64,000 nucleotides of DNA, taken from Anagrus nilaparvatae. Lineage: Eukaryota; Arthropoda; Insecta; Hymenoptera; Mymaridae. The position numbers and the translations under genes were made by a program. Of this stretch, positions 34,151 through 46,141 are shown piece after piece. The notes below the pieces were generated by a model. It saw nothing but the letters and a program-made list of their open reading frames with translations, did not search any database and had not been told where the DNA came from. The stretch is taken from contig JAKSXM010000002.1 in the NCBI GenBank assembly GCA_022575985.1, positions 17,223,001-17,287,000 of the forward strand, given 5' to 3'. Positions within the stretch are counted from its first letter, which is position 1. Each line of letters begins with the position of its first letter.

Positions 34151-37100
34151 GTTTTTTTTTTAACGTCTCTTAACACCTTCGAAAAATAAACTTTTTAAGA
34201 TAAGTTGCTCTAAAAAAATGTAACCCTTATCAATCGTCACCGACGTCTGTTGAGTTGAATATCAGTTTAAATTAAATAGAAAGTTACGTTCAATTAATCT
34301 AAGTTAACTATTTTGTAGACATACGCATATTACCGAGCCTGGAATAAGCAAAACCAATGTTAAAGACTTCAGCAATTTACTCTTATAAGACATTATAAAA
34401 AATATCTGGTTTAAATCTGAAAATGTTAATCAATAATAATGCATAATCAACGAAAATTTCTATAAAAACTATACAAAAATTACAATTACAAGATATATTC
34501 AAGATTCAATAGGTTTAATTCAAAACAATTCAAAACAAAATTAACAAATATACGTTTTCAATTTAACCAATATATTTCTTATATAGCTTTTAAAAGTAAT
34601 TTCGCTTGCGAGAATAATTTAAAAAATAGGTTAATAAGATTTATTTCTTTACTGTTATATTTATTTATATATGGACAATTCTGTCTCAATCCAGCCACCC
34701 CCCTTTATCCAAAAATAGAGGCAACTCAAAAGAATTTCGGTTTTCTCGAATCGACTAGAAAAGAGCCTAGTTTTTTATAGCAAAAAATTTTTTGTTTATA
34801 GAGAAAATAAATATGTTAATAATTTTTATAACTTGTCTATAACATGTACAAAATATATATTTCATGCAAGAGTGTATCAAAAGATCAAAAAGAGTAATCT
34901 TATAATCTTTTAAAAATCACAAACTCAGCTTTTTTATATTACAAAGGTGCACAAACACACATACAAGTATATATAAAGATACACGTATAAGTATAAAAAA
35001 TATGATACTTTTAACTTAATTTAAAATGTCATTTATTTATTATAGATATTAAATTTTCTAGCTTTCAAAGCTTTAAAAAAGCAGCTCAGTTTCTGATATA
35101 GAAATATAATTGACATTAATTTTTAATTTTATTTAACTTGCATTTACAAAAGTTAAGTTTCTAATAAAGTATAATTTTATAAACTAAGGCGAGCTTAAAA
35201 TTACCATGAATTATTAAATTTAAAATCTTTGAAAGATGAAATAAGAGATTTTCAATAGATAATAATCTAGAATTCATATTTTATTTAAGTAGGAGGGAAG
35301 CTTTTGGCGTCAACACCTTTTCAGCTTCAGTCCTTGGAGATTTATATACACAATTTACGTCTATGCTCTAAAATATTAATAAAGCATTTTCCACTTCCCA
35401 CGTTAAATTTTAACTTATAATCAAGAACATTTAAATATTATAACAGTGCCTAAAATAATATTTATGCTAATTTAATTACTTCAAATTTCTTTAATTACTT
35501 TTTCTATTTGTTAAAAGTGTCAAATTTTAGAATTTTAATTACATTTACGATTTACCAGAGAGATGGAATTTGGCAAAAATTTGCATTTTTAAATTTTATG
35601 TTTTACTTGGCACCTAATACGTATATGAAGATGAAAAGTTTAAATTTTTTACAAAACATTGAAATAAAATTTTTTATAATTAATTTTTATCTGTAGAAAT
35701 ATTAAAAAAACTGTGATCAACATTACAAACCATATTTTAATCACTTTCCTAATTATCATAAATTATAATTCAGTGGAAAATGATTGAAAGTAGTTTAAAG
35801 TTGTCTAGACTACTTAATCTAAATCTATCAATTTGTGCTTTTGATTTACAGAATCGAAAAGAAAATTATTTTTCAACAAGATATAAAATTCATTCATGCA
35901 TTATTTCTGCATTAATAACTTCATTTAAAAAGTGCTTAAACTTTTTAGTGATTGCTTGGAGCTCTGTTTTGTGGACTATATTTTAAGGAAATGGGTCTAT
36001 GAAATTTACCAAAGGAATATTTTTATTTTTTGGGACGCAGGGATTCATTTTCATCGGAACCGAATGAAACTTATTTTCCGCGGTTTTTGAGATTTTTTCG
36101 TTTAAAAATTAATGCATTCGACGTCTTTGAAAGAGTTTTAGGTTTTTTGAAAAGTTGTCCACAATAGACAAATAAATTATTTATGGTCTATTGTGAGAAA
36201 CTGATATAAATATGTAATATTCTTGTTCAGCAACCTCAACAACATTACTAACAAGTAAGAATGTCCAAAAAACCAAAAAAAAAATTTACAGTATTGATAA
36301 AAATAAATATACAATATTGATAAAAAGCGCTATTTATCCTAAAAACGAATACCATATTCATGTTCAACAATGCAAAATTTCATAGATCTACAAGCAAACA
36401 AAAATATTTCCTGGAAACGTAGATTAAAGATTCCCGAAATTTCAAATAGCAAAACTCAACAAATAAAAAATTCCTAAACAACCTTGCATTGAAAATATGT
36501 ACATTAAAATAAAAATAAAAAAAATTTCAATTATTTTTAATTATTGACCTAAAAATAGAAAAAAAAGGAGCATTAAATTTTAACTACGTAAAACATCATA
36601 TTTTTATAATGAATATATAACATTTTAGATAATACAAAAGATTGTTCACCTTGCAGTTTAAAATCAAAAGAAATTTTCTTCGTCTCTATTTCTCTTTAAA
36701 ATCTAAAGTTTCAAATAAAAATAATAATAATAATTTAAGGTATAAAAAAAAATGCAATTTTAGCAATTTGTGTGATATAAACGATAGTATATTCAGTCAG
36801 TCATTTTACACTTGATAATTTTTTGAAAAGAATCGAAAATTTTGGAGATAAGCCAAGGAGAATTTTATTAAAGAAAATTTGGTCAAAGTCATGAATTTTA
36901 TATTTATTATTAAGTAATAAAATTTATTTTTATTAAATATTAAAATAGGTATTTTTTATTTATTATGTACAAAAGACATGTTAATTAACGAATATAAAAT
37001 CAAAAATTGTATAAATTTTTATTTGACCTAGTTTTACATATATAACTTTTAAAATGCATAATAATTATGAAAAAAATATTTTTTTTCTCTTTTTTTACAT

Positions 37101-37488
37101 ATTAAAATCCCAAGTGTAAATAAAAATAATTAAGGTAAAATATTAACTTTAACAAATTTTCAGTGTTAGAGTATAAAATAAGTTATAATAGATAAAAAAG
37201 CATGTCTTATTTAGTAAAATGCATGAAATATTAAGGCGAAAATTCTTTTATTTATTAATACGTAACACGTGACTTCGTGTGCTCATCAAAATAACTTAAT
37301 AATGTCAAGTAATATTTACTTACACGCGGATTGATGATCGTCAGTTATTCAGTACATGAACTGAAATTTTTGATTAAATTATATATATGATCAATTGTCA
37401 AAAATAATTAATTAAAATTAGTGTAGTGAAAAATTGCGGAGTGATGTTCTTTGGTAAATTTTCAGACACTAGATAGCACTAAATTATT
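34151..37488. other. AT-rich spacer
   Basis: No gene recognised. Open stretches here encode only low-complexity F/I/N/K-rich peptides. Confidence 0.5.
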
Positions 37489-38316
37489 TATTTTATTGAT
37501 TGGAATCAGTTTATTTTGAAAAAGTATTCCTGGTACCTTCTGGGACTAGAAACGCAAGGCTCAATTCTATAAACAACGGATTTTTGGTAATCTTCAATAT
37601 AATGTTGCCACCTCGCAAATTAACCAAGACAACAAAGTGTTTTTATCAGCAATTCCCTTAAAATCAATAAACCAAATGCCCAATTTTGGCCCAAAATAAG
37701 AATTTATAGATTGCTGCCAAAATTGTAATTTTTGACGAAAATGAATTTGATAGATCCTAAAAATTTTGTATTGGCCCAATGTTTTCAAAAAATTTTTATT
37801 CCTTTCTTTTCCATTATTTGTTTGTCAAATATAATTATTAAAGTCAAAGCCCTAATTTTAGGTGTATTAAAAAAATGCTTTTATATTGCTAGTTTTTTAG
37901 AGCCATATCTCGAAAACAATTCAAATTAAGGGTAGTTAAGAATTTTTGAAAACTTGGGGATTAGATAAAATTTTTGAGGCCTACAAGATCTATTATAATC
38001 GAAAATTGCAAATTTGGCAACAATTTAAAAATTGGTCATTTTTGGCCAAAAATGGGCATTTGGTTTATAAAATTACTGATGAAAAAATTTGGTTTAGGGG
38101 AATTAAACGTGGACACTTACAACAGAAAAATGAGACTAATGATAAGTATCTTAGTTAGCTTACGTATTCGCAGCGTTATTATATTGAAGCGCTATTATAT
38201 TGAAGTTTACTAAAAAACCCTATTTAACATTGATCTCTTTATTTCTAGGCCCAGAAGATCCATTCAGTCAAATTGAGGGTATCAGGAATAATAAACTGAT
38301 TCCAATCAATAAAATA
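37489..38316. mobile_element. Foldback-family element, about 830 bp
   Basis: The termini are perfect inverted repeats, TGATTGGAATCAGTTTATT and AATAAACTGATTCCAATCA, extending outward through TATTTTAT. Inside, GGGACTAGAAACGCAAGGCT, CTCGCAAATTAACCAAGACA and GGTCATTTTTGGCCAAAAAT place it with the 55771-57165 family. The whole element is a long imperfect hairpin. Its apparent small reading frames mirror each other across the palindrome and are not genes. Confidence 0.75.
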
Positions 38317-41300
38317 CAAATTGACATCCCGAATATGATATTCGTGATGACCTCATTGTTAGTAACAAAACCCATTCACAAGTTGTTTTTCGATTCACCA
38401 AACATAACATACAATATACTATACTAATTATGTAAAGATACCTACTGAGTCTTATTTCAATAGCTTGTGTAATCCAAATTCGATTAAGCTAACAACCTAA
38501 AGATCACAATTTTTGGTACTCAAACGAATAAAAATTTAGTATATCCTTCAATACACCTCCCAAAACATATTTCTTAATCTTCTATTGAGAAATTGATCCG
38601 TGCAAAGTAATATGAGTCAAATTTACTCTAAAAAATATCACGTATGGGTGAAAAAATTGTCATCGTATTATATATGCTTTGTGTAACAGCAGTAAAAAAT
38701 TTTTGTACAACATGTGGACAGAAAAAATAAAAAATGGATCAGATTGCACATGAGTTATTAGCCATCCAAAATAAACTTATCCATCATATTTTTTTCATAT
38801 TTCACGATACTTTTGACATTAAATCATATATAATTTAAAGTAAAAGCTTTCTATCCATACACACACACATACACACACTATCAATTTTGAAAGCTCTGTA
38901 TAGCACGTGATCAAAATACTAAAAGCAATAAAATTACATCTTATATATTTTATATCAAGTATCATTAAATTTTCTTTTTTTATTTTATTTAATCTACGTA
39001 CCCTCCCCCCCCCCTCTGTACCCCACATTCAAAAGAATTTAATATAATTTTATGTACTTGAAATTAAATACATATAAATGGAAAAATTTATAAAATTTCA
39101 ATATTTCATTTTATATATTAATTATTACTTTTATTCATATCAATCAGTAAATTTTTTGTTTTTATTCATAAAAAAGTTTTTTTTTTTTTTTTTTACAAAG
39201 TATATGAATTTTCAGTTTTTCATATATTGAATTTTAATAAACTAGAAAACTTTTCATTTCATACTGATTTATTATTTTATACTCTCTAAAAAGTTAAAAC
39301 TATTTATATATAACAGTCGTTTTATTTGATTTATTAGTTTTTTTTTTTAATTTATAAAGTCAGAAAATTGATATTTATATTTTAGTTTTACTTTTTTTTT
39401 TTTACAAATAAAATTATATTTTAGTTGCAAAATGAAATTTTTTATTTTGTTTGTTTGTTTGTTTGTTTGTTTTCTCAAAGAAATTACAATATTTTATAAA
39501 ATATTTTACTAGATACAGTACGATCAATTAAATTTATTTGTTTTTGTTTATTTTAATTAATTAAATATTTTCTTATTTTAATATTTTAAAATATATATTG
39601 AAACAATTTTTTTTATTTTTCAAGTATATTATTGAAATAGAAAATTAATTATGTAAGCAATTACATACTTTTCATTAATTAATTTCACAAATTAATTTTT
39701 AAGTATTATTGCAGATATTTCCTGTACCTTTTTTAAGCATAAAACACACCTTTTTATTTATATTTTAGGAGAAAATTTTTTTATCTTGCATACTAAGTAC
39801 ACTAAGAAGTCTAATAGGCAGGCAGCCCATAAGTATTAGGGTGTTTTTTTAAACTACTCGGACGGGTTTAAATTCACTATTTGCCACCCAGATAACGAAT
39901 AGAATTTCAAAAAATTTTGTATTTTTTGTACTTTTTGGTGACAAAAATTTGGAGAAAAAAATTGAAAAAAAAAATAAATTATAAGATTCGAGATACCGAG
40001 TGAAAACGATACTTTTTGATAATAGTAATTCCATGGAAAAATATGAGGTATCACATCCAAATTAAATAAAAAAAAGTAGTTTAAGGTTTTCTGATAACAA
40101 AATTTAATTTAAAAAAAATTAGATCTGAATACCATAATAATTATGAAATTTCCCTGGTTACCGACATACATACTTACATTTATACATATACATACACACA
40201 CAGACTTTTTTTAAAAATTGTTTAGCTTTCTCTCTCTTTTGCTTATATACCAAAAAATCAAAAATCAAAATTTCAACTATCACAATGTTCCTCTATGAGG
40301 AACCAAAATATATTTCAACGACTCATTTTACAATGTCTTTTCTAAAACATAATATTTTAAAAAAGTTATCACAACTATAAAATTTACAAAAAAAATAATG
40401 GTAATAATAATAAGACTTTACTATTTTTTTGTAAGTCAGATAAAAAAAAAGCTTTGTTGTTTGTGGGTCAAACATTGTAATTTATTATCAATTCGAAAAA
40501 ATCTCCTTTATTTTTTTAAAATAAATATTATTTTTTATTATTATTATTATTGTTGTTAGTTATATACTCAAATACTGTCAAAACTTATTTTTCTCAAGTT
40601 TCTTTTGTTTTTTTTTGTATTCTTCTTCCATATTATTTTTTAACATTTTTATCTCATTTATTTGCATTAACTGACAAATAAACATTTTTTTTCAAACTTT
40701 TTTATAAAAAAAAAAATATCAACATAAATTTTTCTTTTCTTTCAAATAATTTATTTATTTTTTCTGTATAAAATGAAAAAAGTTAATTTCAGAGTTTTTT
40801 TATAATTTATTTTATTGCTGTCAATAAAGTTTATTTTGTTGATAGAGAATTCTGGGCAGAAATCAGTAGTTAATAAAAGATTTATTTTTCTTTTTAATTA
40901 ATTACACTTGCACTAGTATTTTCATTACTTGAACTGACAAAGGGAGAATACTAACAATAAGTGACATTAATTGTTGGTAAAATATCTCTGACACAATCAT
41001 TTTAATTTAAAAGATTATATCTATAAGATTCTTTCTATTAGATTCTCTGTATTAGACTCTTTCTGTAAGATACAAAAAGAAAATGAAAATAATCTCGAAT
41101 CCTATTACATTAGCCTCAAAAAGTAACAAAAAAAATTACTTTTTTTTTAGTGCATAATCAGTGATGGGCATATCGCGATAATTTAAGTATTTACTAATGA
41201 ATTTTTATACGTTATGTTAGTTGAAATATAAGTCATTTCCTATTATCGTCAAAAGAGAAGGTAATAAATAAATATATAAATATATAAATAATTATATAAT

Positions 41301-41432
41301 TAATAATTATTATCCTACCATCTTCGAGTGATTGCGATATTAAAATTAAGTGCAGGAATGATTGTATGTTAGTGCAATACCTGCAGTCATCTGGATAACC
41401 GCAGTACGTCTCAATATTAGCCTATACCTTGG
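38317..41432. other. AT-rich spacer with microsatellites and a dispersed repeat fragment
   Basis: It holds CA-type repeats near 38865, an approximately sixfold TTTG tract at 39447-39471, and other simple sequence. A segment at 39840-40060 (CCATGGAAAAATATGAGG, GTAATACCTC-like phrases) is inversely related to 57230-57370. No exon recognised. Confidence 0.5.
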
Positions 41433-42130
41433 ACTTCAGGTTTTTTGGTGCGGAGTATGTACTCCACGTACTGGCTAATTTCGGACCATACTTCTTCATT
41501 TCGAAGCGCCAGGCCAACCACATTCTCAGGTGTGATTTGACCGATGTTAACTTCTAATTGAAACTTTTTAGCAGCCCACCTCAGCACTATTCATCTTCTG
41601 GATCCGAAAGAGGTAGGAGCAAAAAAGTTCATGTCCGCTTAGGAATTGGGTCAAAAAATAATTAATGTCCCCATGCCCTCTATTTATCCAAGGTGATATC
41701 TCTCTTATCAATCTCTTGGTCCATTTGCTCTCCGTGTAGTCGGTCCAACGTTTTTGCCATTTGCTTAGGCTGATCTGGCACGAAGTAGCCTTTGCGCGGT
41801 CAATGCCTTCCCTCTCTTTGTTTAGATAGATATACTGTATCTCAAGAGCCAGCAGATCTATAGGGATTACCCCAGAGATAACTAGAGCTGCCTCCAAGGA
41901 CACTGTGCGATAGGCACAGGAGATTCGCAGGGCTCCTTGCCTCTGGACGCTCGTAAGCGTAGCATAGCTGACCATCTTTATGCGACCAGCCCATACTTCT
42001 GCACCATACAGGAGTATTGAGTGGGTGACTGACATAAGAAGCCTGCGCTTTCCAGTCTTAGGTCCACATGTATTTCTCATGAGCCTGCTTAGCGCAGCAG
42101 TGAGCCTGGCAGCCTTCTCCGTGCTTAAAC
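41433..42130 (-). pseudogene. R1-like LINE ORF2 C-terminal fragment
   Basis: On the - strand from 42130, AARLTAALSRLMRNTCGPKT leads into LLMSVTHSILLYGAEVWA, LTSVQRQGALRISCAYRTVS, AALVISGVIPIDLLALE, WTKRLIREISPWINRGHGDI and NYFLTQFLSGHELF. These are conserved phrases of the region after the reverse transcriptase in R1-clade LINEs. The frame stops at 41568. A shifted frame then continues, KKFQLEVNIGQITPENVV and VEYILRTKKPEVQGIG, to a TAA near 41433, so one frameshift has occurred. The zinc-finger segment typical between these parts is shortened or missing. Endonuclease and polymerase are absent. The composition is far less AT-rich than its surroundings, which suggests a recent arrival. Confidence 0.8.
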
Positions 42131-44392
42131 TTAACTAACCTTAGGTCTCTCGCTTTTCGCTACATCAGCGAGGAACCGGAACTTCGGATGCGCGGGTCCT
42201 ATTTCTGCGTATGTATTAACTAAAATAGTAAATATAAAGCTTGGATTATGAGCTACAGGGTACGTTAATTGATATTTGATAGTTTTAATAAAAATTCTTC
42301 ATCCGTTTTACTTTTTTTTTAGGTTAATTCATTATCTTGATAGTGAAATTGGCATTTTTATATGAAATTGACAGTTTTTCATCACTAATTCTCATAAACC
42401 GAATGCCCAATTTTGGCCAAAATGACCAATTTTTAAATTGCTTCCAAACTTGCAATTTTCGATGAAAATGGGTTTTATATGCCTTAAAAATTATGTATAT
42501 GCTCCAAAAAGGGAAAATAACATTATCGGTTCCTTGATTTGTGTTTTACGCATCATTAAATATCTCCCTTGATTCATATATTTCATATATTTTTTCATTT
42601 TCTGTTTGTAAATCGGTTATGAAAAAAAATTCGATAACGATGTTAATTTTATGGGTTTTTGAAAAAATTAGCGCTAACTATGTTAAAAATCAGTCAAACA
42701 TCTTTTTTTTAATTGAAAAATTCATTTTGAAATTTATTTTCTTTGACTTTTATATTTCTTACAAGTCATTACACCATGTTATTGAAAATAAATATTTATT
42801 ATATGTCATTGATTCAGCAATTTTTTTTTATATAAAAAAAAACGTATGTTTAGAAAGATACTATCAATTTTCTTATTTCTTCAAATATATCACAGGGTAT
42901 ATTAAAGAGGCACCAAATATAATATTGATATAAAATATGATAACTATTTAGTTCTTGATGTTAGACTCAAAAATCTAGGTTATCAATATTTTATGCTCTT
43001 AAAAAATAGAACTTTTTTTTTTAACTCGATACATTTTTTTTTTCTTTATAGTTTACCAATAAGTTTTAAAGCTTCTTAAAGATCTTCTTTTTTTTACAAG
43101 TTTATAAAACTCTATGTAACTTTTATATTTATAACGGTAAAATGCATCAATGTTAGGTAAAAAGCTTTTAATTAATGTTAAAAATTTTTGTTTAACTTTT
43201 TTTTAAAAGATTTATTGTACACAAAGAATTACAAACAAAAAATTTATGGTTCAAAAAACAATAAAGATTATTGAAGATTATCTTGAATCTTATTGTGGAT
43301 AATTTTCTTGTAATTTATGCCAGGAAATTAATCTCATTTTTTGATATCAACTTTTCAATTATATCGAATTTTCTGAGTGACTTTTATTCTTTTTAACTTT
43401 TACTTCAAATGGTTAATTTTTAATTCCTTGCACTTCGGAATTAATATTTTTTTTGAAAATGCGTTTTTTAAGGCAGATTTATGAAAAAAAGTTTTGTGCT
43501 AATAAGCTTTTAAATTTTGATAAATAAACAGATTCTAAAATTTTAAGTTTTAATGTTAATGTGACTTTCCATAGTTACACAAATTTTTAAATTTTAGTTG
43601 AAAATTAAATACTCTTTCAATTGGTTTTTAATTGAAATTTTTGTTTTTAAAAATGTATCAAAATAAAAGTTCAAAAGCGCAGATAAACGGCCTGCATCTT
43701 TGTGTTTCAATAACAAATCCCCAAAGTTACGAAAATAAAGATTACACTATGTATTTTAAGTCGAAAAGTTGTCACCAAAATTCTATGAACCAGTTTTTTT
43801 ATTCAGATTTTTCTGTAAAAACGGCTTTATTACCTGTAATATCGCCCAAAATCACGCTTATAAGCCTGAAATTCCCAAAAAGACAGTTTGTTGCTACTTC
43901 TAAAAAACCGTTTTTCGGTGCCTTCACCCCATTCCCACCAAAAAAAGTAAGTCTACCTTAGAATTCGGTTAACTTTTTTCCTGGGGTGTATATAAACCAA
44001 ATAAACTTTTAGCAAGCGATAACCCTTGTGCATATATTCTTTAGAAATATTGATATTATCTGCAACAACAACAAAAGTTATTTGAAATTCTCTGAAAATT
44101 TCTTAAGACAATATCGCTATTTTTTTCAGTTAACTTTAAATAGAAGAGAATTTATAATAACAATAACAATAATAATAGAACATACGATATATATAAATAA
44201 AGCGAGAAAGTTAGATTATTTTGAATGTTTTAGTTTATATAGATATAGAAATGTGTTTAACAGAAGCGCAAAGCGCATTGTTGACGTACCTATCTCAAAC
44301 AGTTTTCAGTTAAAACTATATACTGGTATAGATAATATTAGAACTTTTTGAAACGAATGTAGAGAATTGCTAACGTTTCACCTTATATATAT
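42131..44392. other. AT-rich spacer with a foldback-family fragment
   Basis: A short patch at 42380-42510 (GAATGCCCAATTTTGGCC, ATTGCTTCCAAACTTGCAAT) is a fragment of the foldback family. Longer open stretches at 42541-42933, 43632-43961 and 44028-44351 have AT-driven composition (F/I/K/N/Y) and no recognisable motifs or splice context, so they are not called as genes. Confidence 0.45.
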
Positions 44393-45184
44393 GGGCACGT
44401 CCAGGGAAGCACGACCAGCTGAAAAATAAAAAAAAATAAAAATATTTTTTGGGTCATTTTTTACCTCAGATTTGTGAGTGATTTCACAATCATTTTTTTT
44501 TCAGTTTTTTTCTATTTTTGGATGCTGACGCGAGGCTGATCTTGGGCGCTTTAGCATCAGAAATGTTAGATGATCCTAATGATCTGTTACAACATGTTTA
44601 TGTGGTCCTTATAGTGAAGATTTAACAGAATAAATCATTTGGTAAGGTTAAATTTAGTATTTTAATAATTTTACGCTTTAATATTTAACATTTTAATGGA
44701 TTTTTAGGTAAACGAAAGAACCAAGTTTTAAGATTGTGGACCGATCATTGCCTATCACATCTCAGGACTTTTAGGATGTCAATTAGACCCTTTGAAGTGA
44801 ATTTTGAGAAGAAAACAGTTGAAAAAAATCATGGCGAAACAAATTTTCTGGATGTTTGAAAGCTACCGTCGAGGAGAAAAAAAAGTGGAATAAGTCAAAA
44901 TGGAGAATTTTTTTTTTTTTTTGTAGTTCAGGTAAAAATAAAAGATTTTCCCAATCATATGTATATATAAAAAGTTGAATGGTTCTGAGTTATTTCAGGT
45001 TGAACTGGACAGCTGAAATCAAAAAAATTGAAAAATTCAACTTTGGAGCAGCCGTATCTCAAAATTATGCATCAGGAAGTGTAAAGTATGAGTAATCTCA
45101 CAAATCTGAGGTAAAAAATGACCCAAAAAAAATATTTTTATTTTTTTTTATTTTTCAGCTGGTCGTGCTTCCCTGGATGTGCCC
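44393..45184. mobile_element. Foldback element with 10-bp target duplication
   Basis: The arms of about 100 bp begin GGGCACGTCCAGGGAAGCAC and end GTGCTTCCCTGGATGTGCCC. The identical decamer TTATATATAT lies on both sides (44383-44392, 45185-45194), consistent with the 8-10 bp duplications of MULE-like transposons. The repetitive nature of the decamer weakens this. The interior (44500-45070) is unique and non-coding. Confidence 0.7.
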
Positions 45185-45194
45185 TTATATATAT

Positions 45195-45225
<31 letters not shown>

Positions 45226-45801
45226 CTTTACAGTATTATTTCTATTGCCTTTTCCATACATATATATATAATGTTACAATTTTTAAAATAGAACATCTAT
45301 TCCACTGAAAATTTCTGATGTTCAAAATTCATTAATATATTATTTTTCTCATAATTATTAAACTCGATAAAAAAAGTCTTATATTGAATAGACTGAATTA
45401 TTTTAGATAAATTTTATAAATTTTATTCATTCTTGATAATAGGTATACCTATTTATAAGATTAAATATTTGTATTATTGTGGTATTTGGGTATTTTATTG
45501 TTGAGATAAAAGAATTCGTTCATATAAACATTTTATCAACCAACACAAAAGTCTATAGAATTAAGATTACAAATAACAAAGAATTTTCTTTTTTTTATAA
45601 AATATTTTTAATGCATTTTTTAAATTATTGAATATCTGCCAAGCTTTGTGTATTAAAAGCTTTCTTAAAGTTAATGAATTTTTTTATTCCTTGAAATAAA
45701 ATTTTTAATATAAGATTTTTTTAATTTTTCTGTTAGAAGATATCGGCTCTAAATTTGCCTCTGACATTATTATTTTTGTGAACAGTTATACGAATTTGAG
45801 G

Positions 45802-46058
45802 TGTAAATATTAAATAAACGCAACGAAAAATATTTATTTTATACAAAATCTTTAATTATAAAAAAGTATATAAAAAGAGATCTATAATCTATACAAGCGG
45901 ATGACTAAAAAGCAACTAACTCTATCTAAATTATACATACACACACTCTAACAGTAAATACTTTCTAATACCCATAGATGGCACATAAACATAATATTTT
46001 AGCACCAAATTTAAAATTCATTTCATATACATATATAAATACTTTACAGTTGGTAACA
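45802..46058 (-). repeat. Probable 3' LTR of the BEL/Pao element
   Basis: On the - strand the purine tract AAAAGGTGAGGGA is followed directly by TGTTACCAACTG. The segment ends at TTTACA, giving TGTT...ACA borders and 257 bp. Poly(A)-like hexamers (AATAAA) lie near its end. It follows the pol stop codon by about 80 bp. No matching 5' LTR was found in the window, so the call rests on position and border motifs. Confidence 0.55.
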
Positions 46059-46141
46059 TCCCTCACCTTTTGAGGCTATAGTTTCAAAAATTAAATAAAA
46101 TTCATATACAAGAGAAACAACAACTTATTTTTTTTAGTTTT

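Noticed and set aside
37594..38213. Several overlapping short frames on both strands
   Set aside because: They mirror each other across the palindromic foldback element and are by-products of its inverted arms.
38819..39028. Frame rich in CVCVCV
   Set aside because: It is a translated CA/GT microsatellite.
42541..42933. 130-codon open stretch
   Set aside because: Composition is F/I/K/N/Y-rich as expected from AT-rich noncoding DNA. No motif, no splice context, no credible start region.
43632..44351. Two open stretches of about 108 codons each
   Set aside because: No domain, repeats or conserved phrases. The second is dominated by I/N/R/K from AT-rich sequence.
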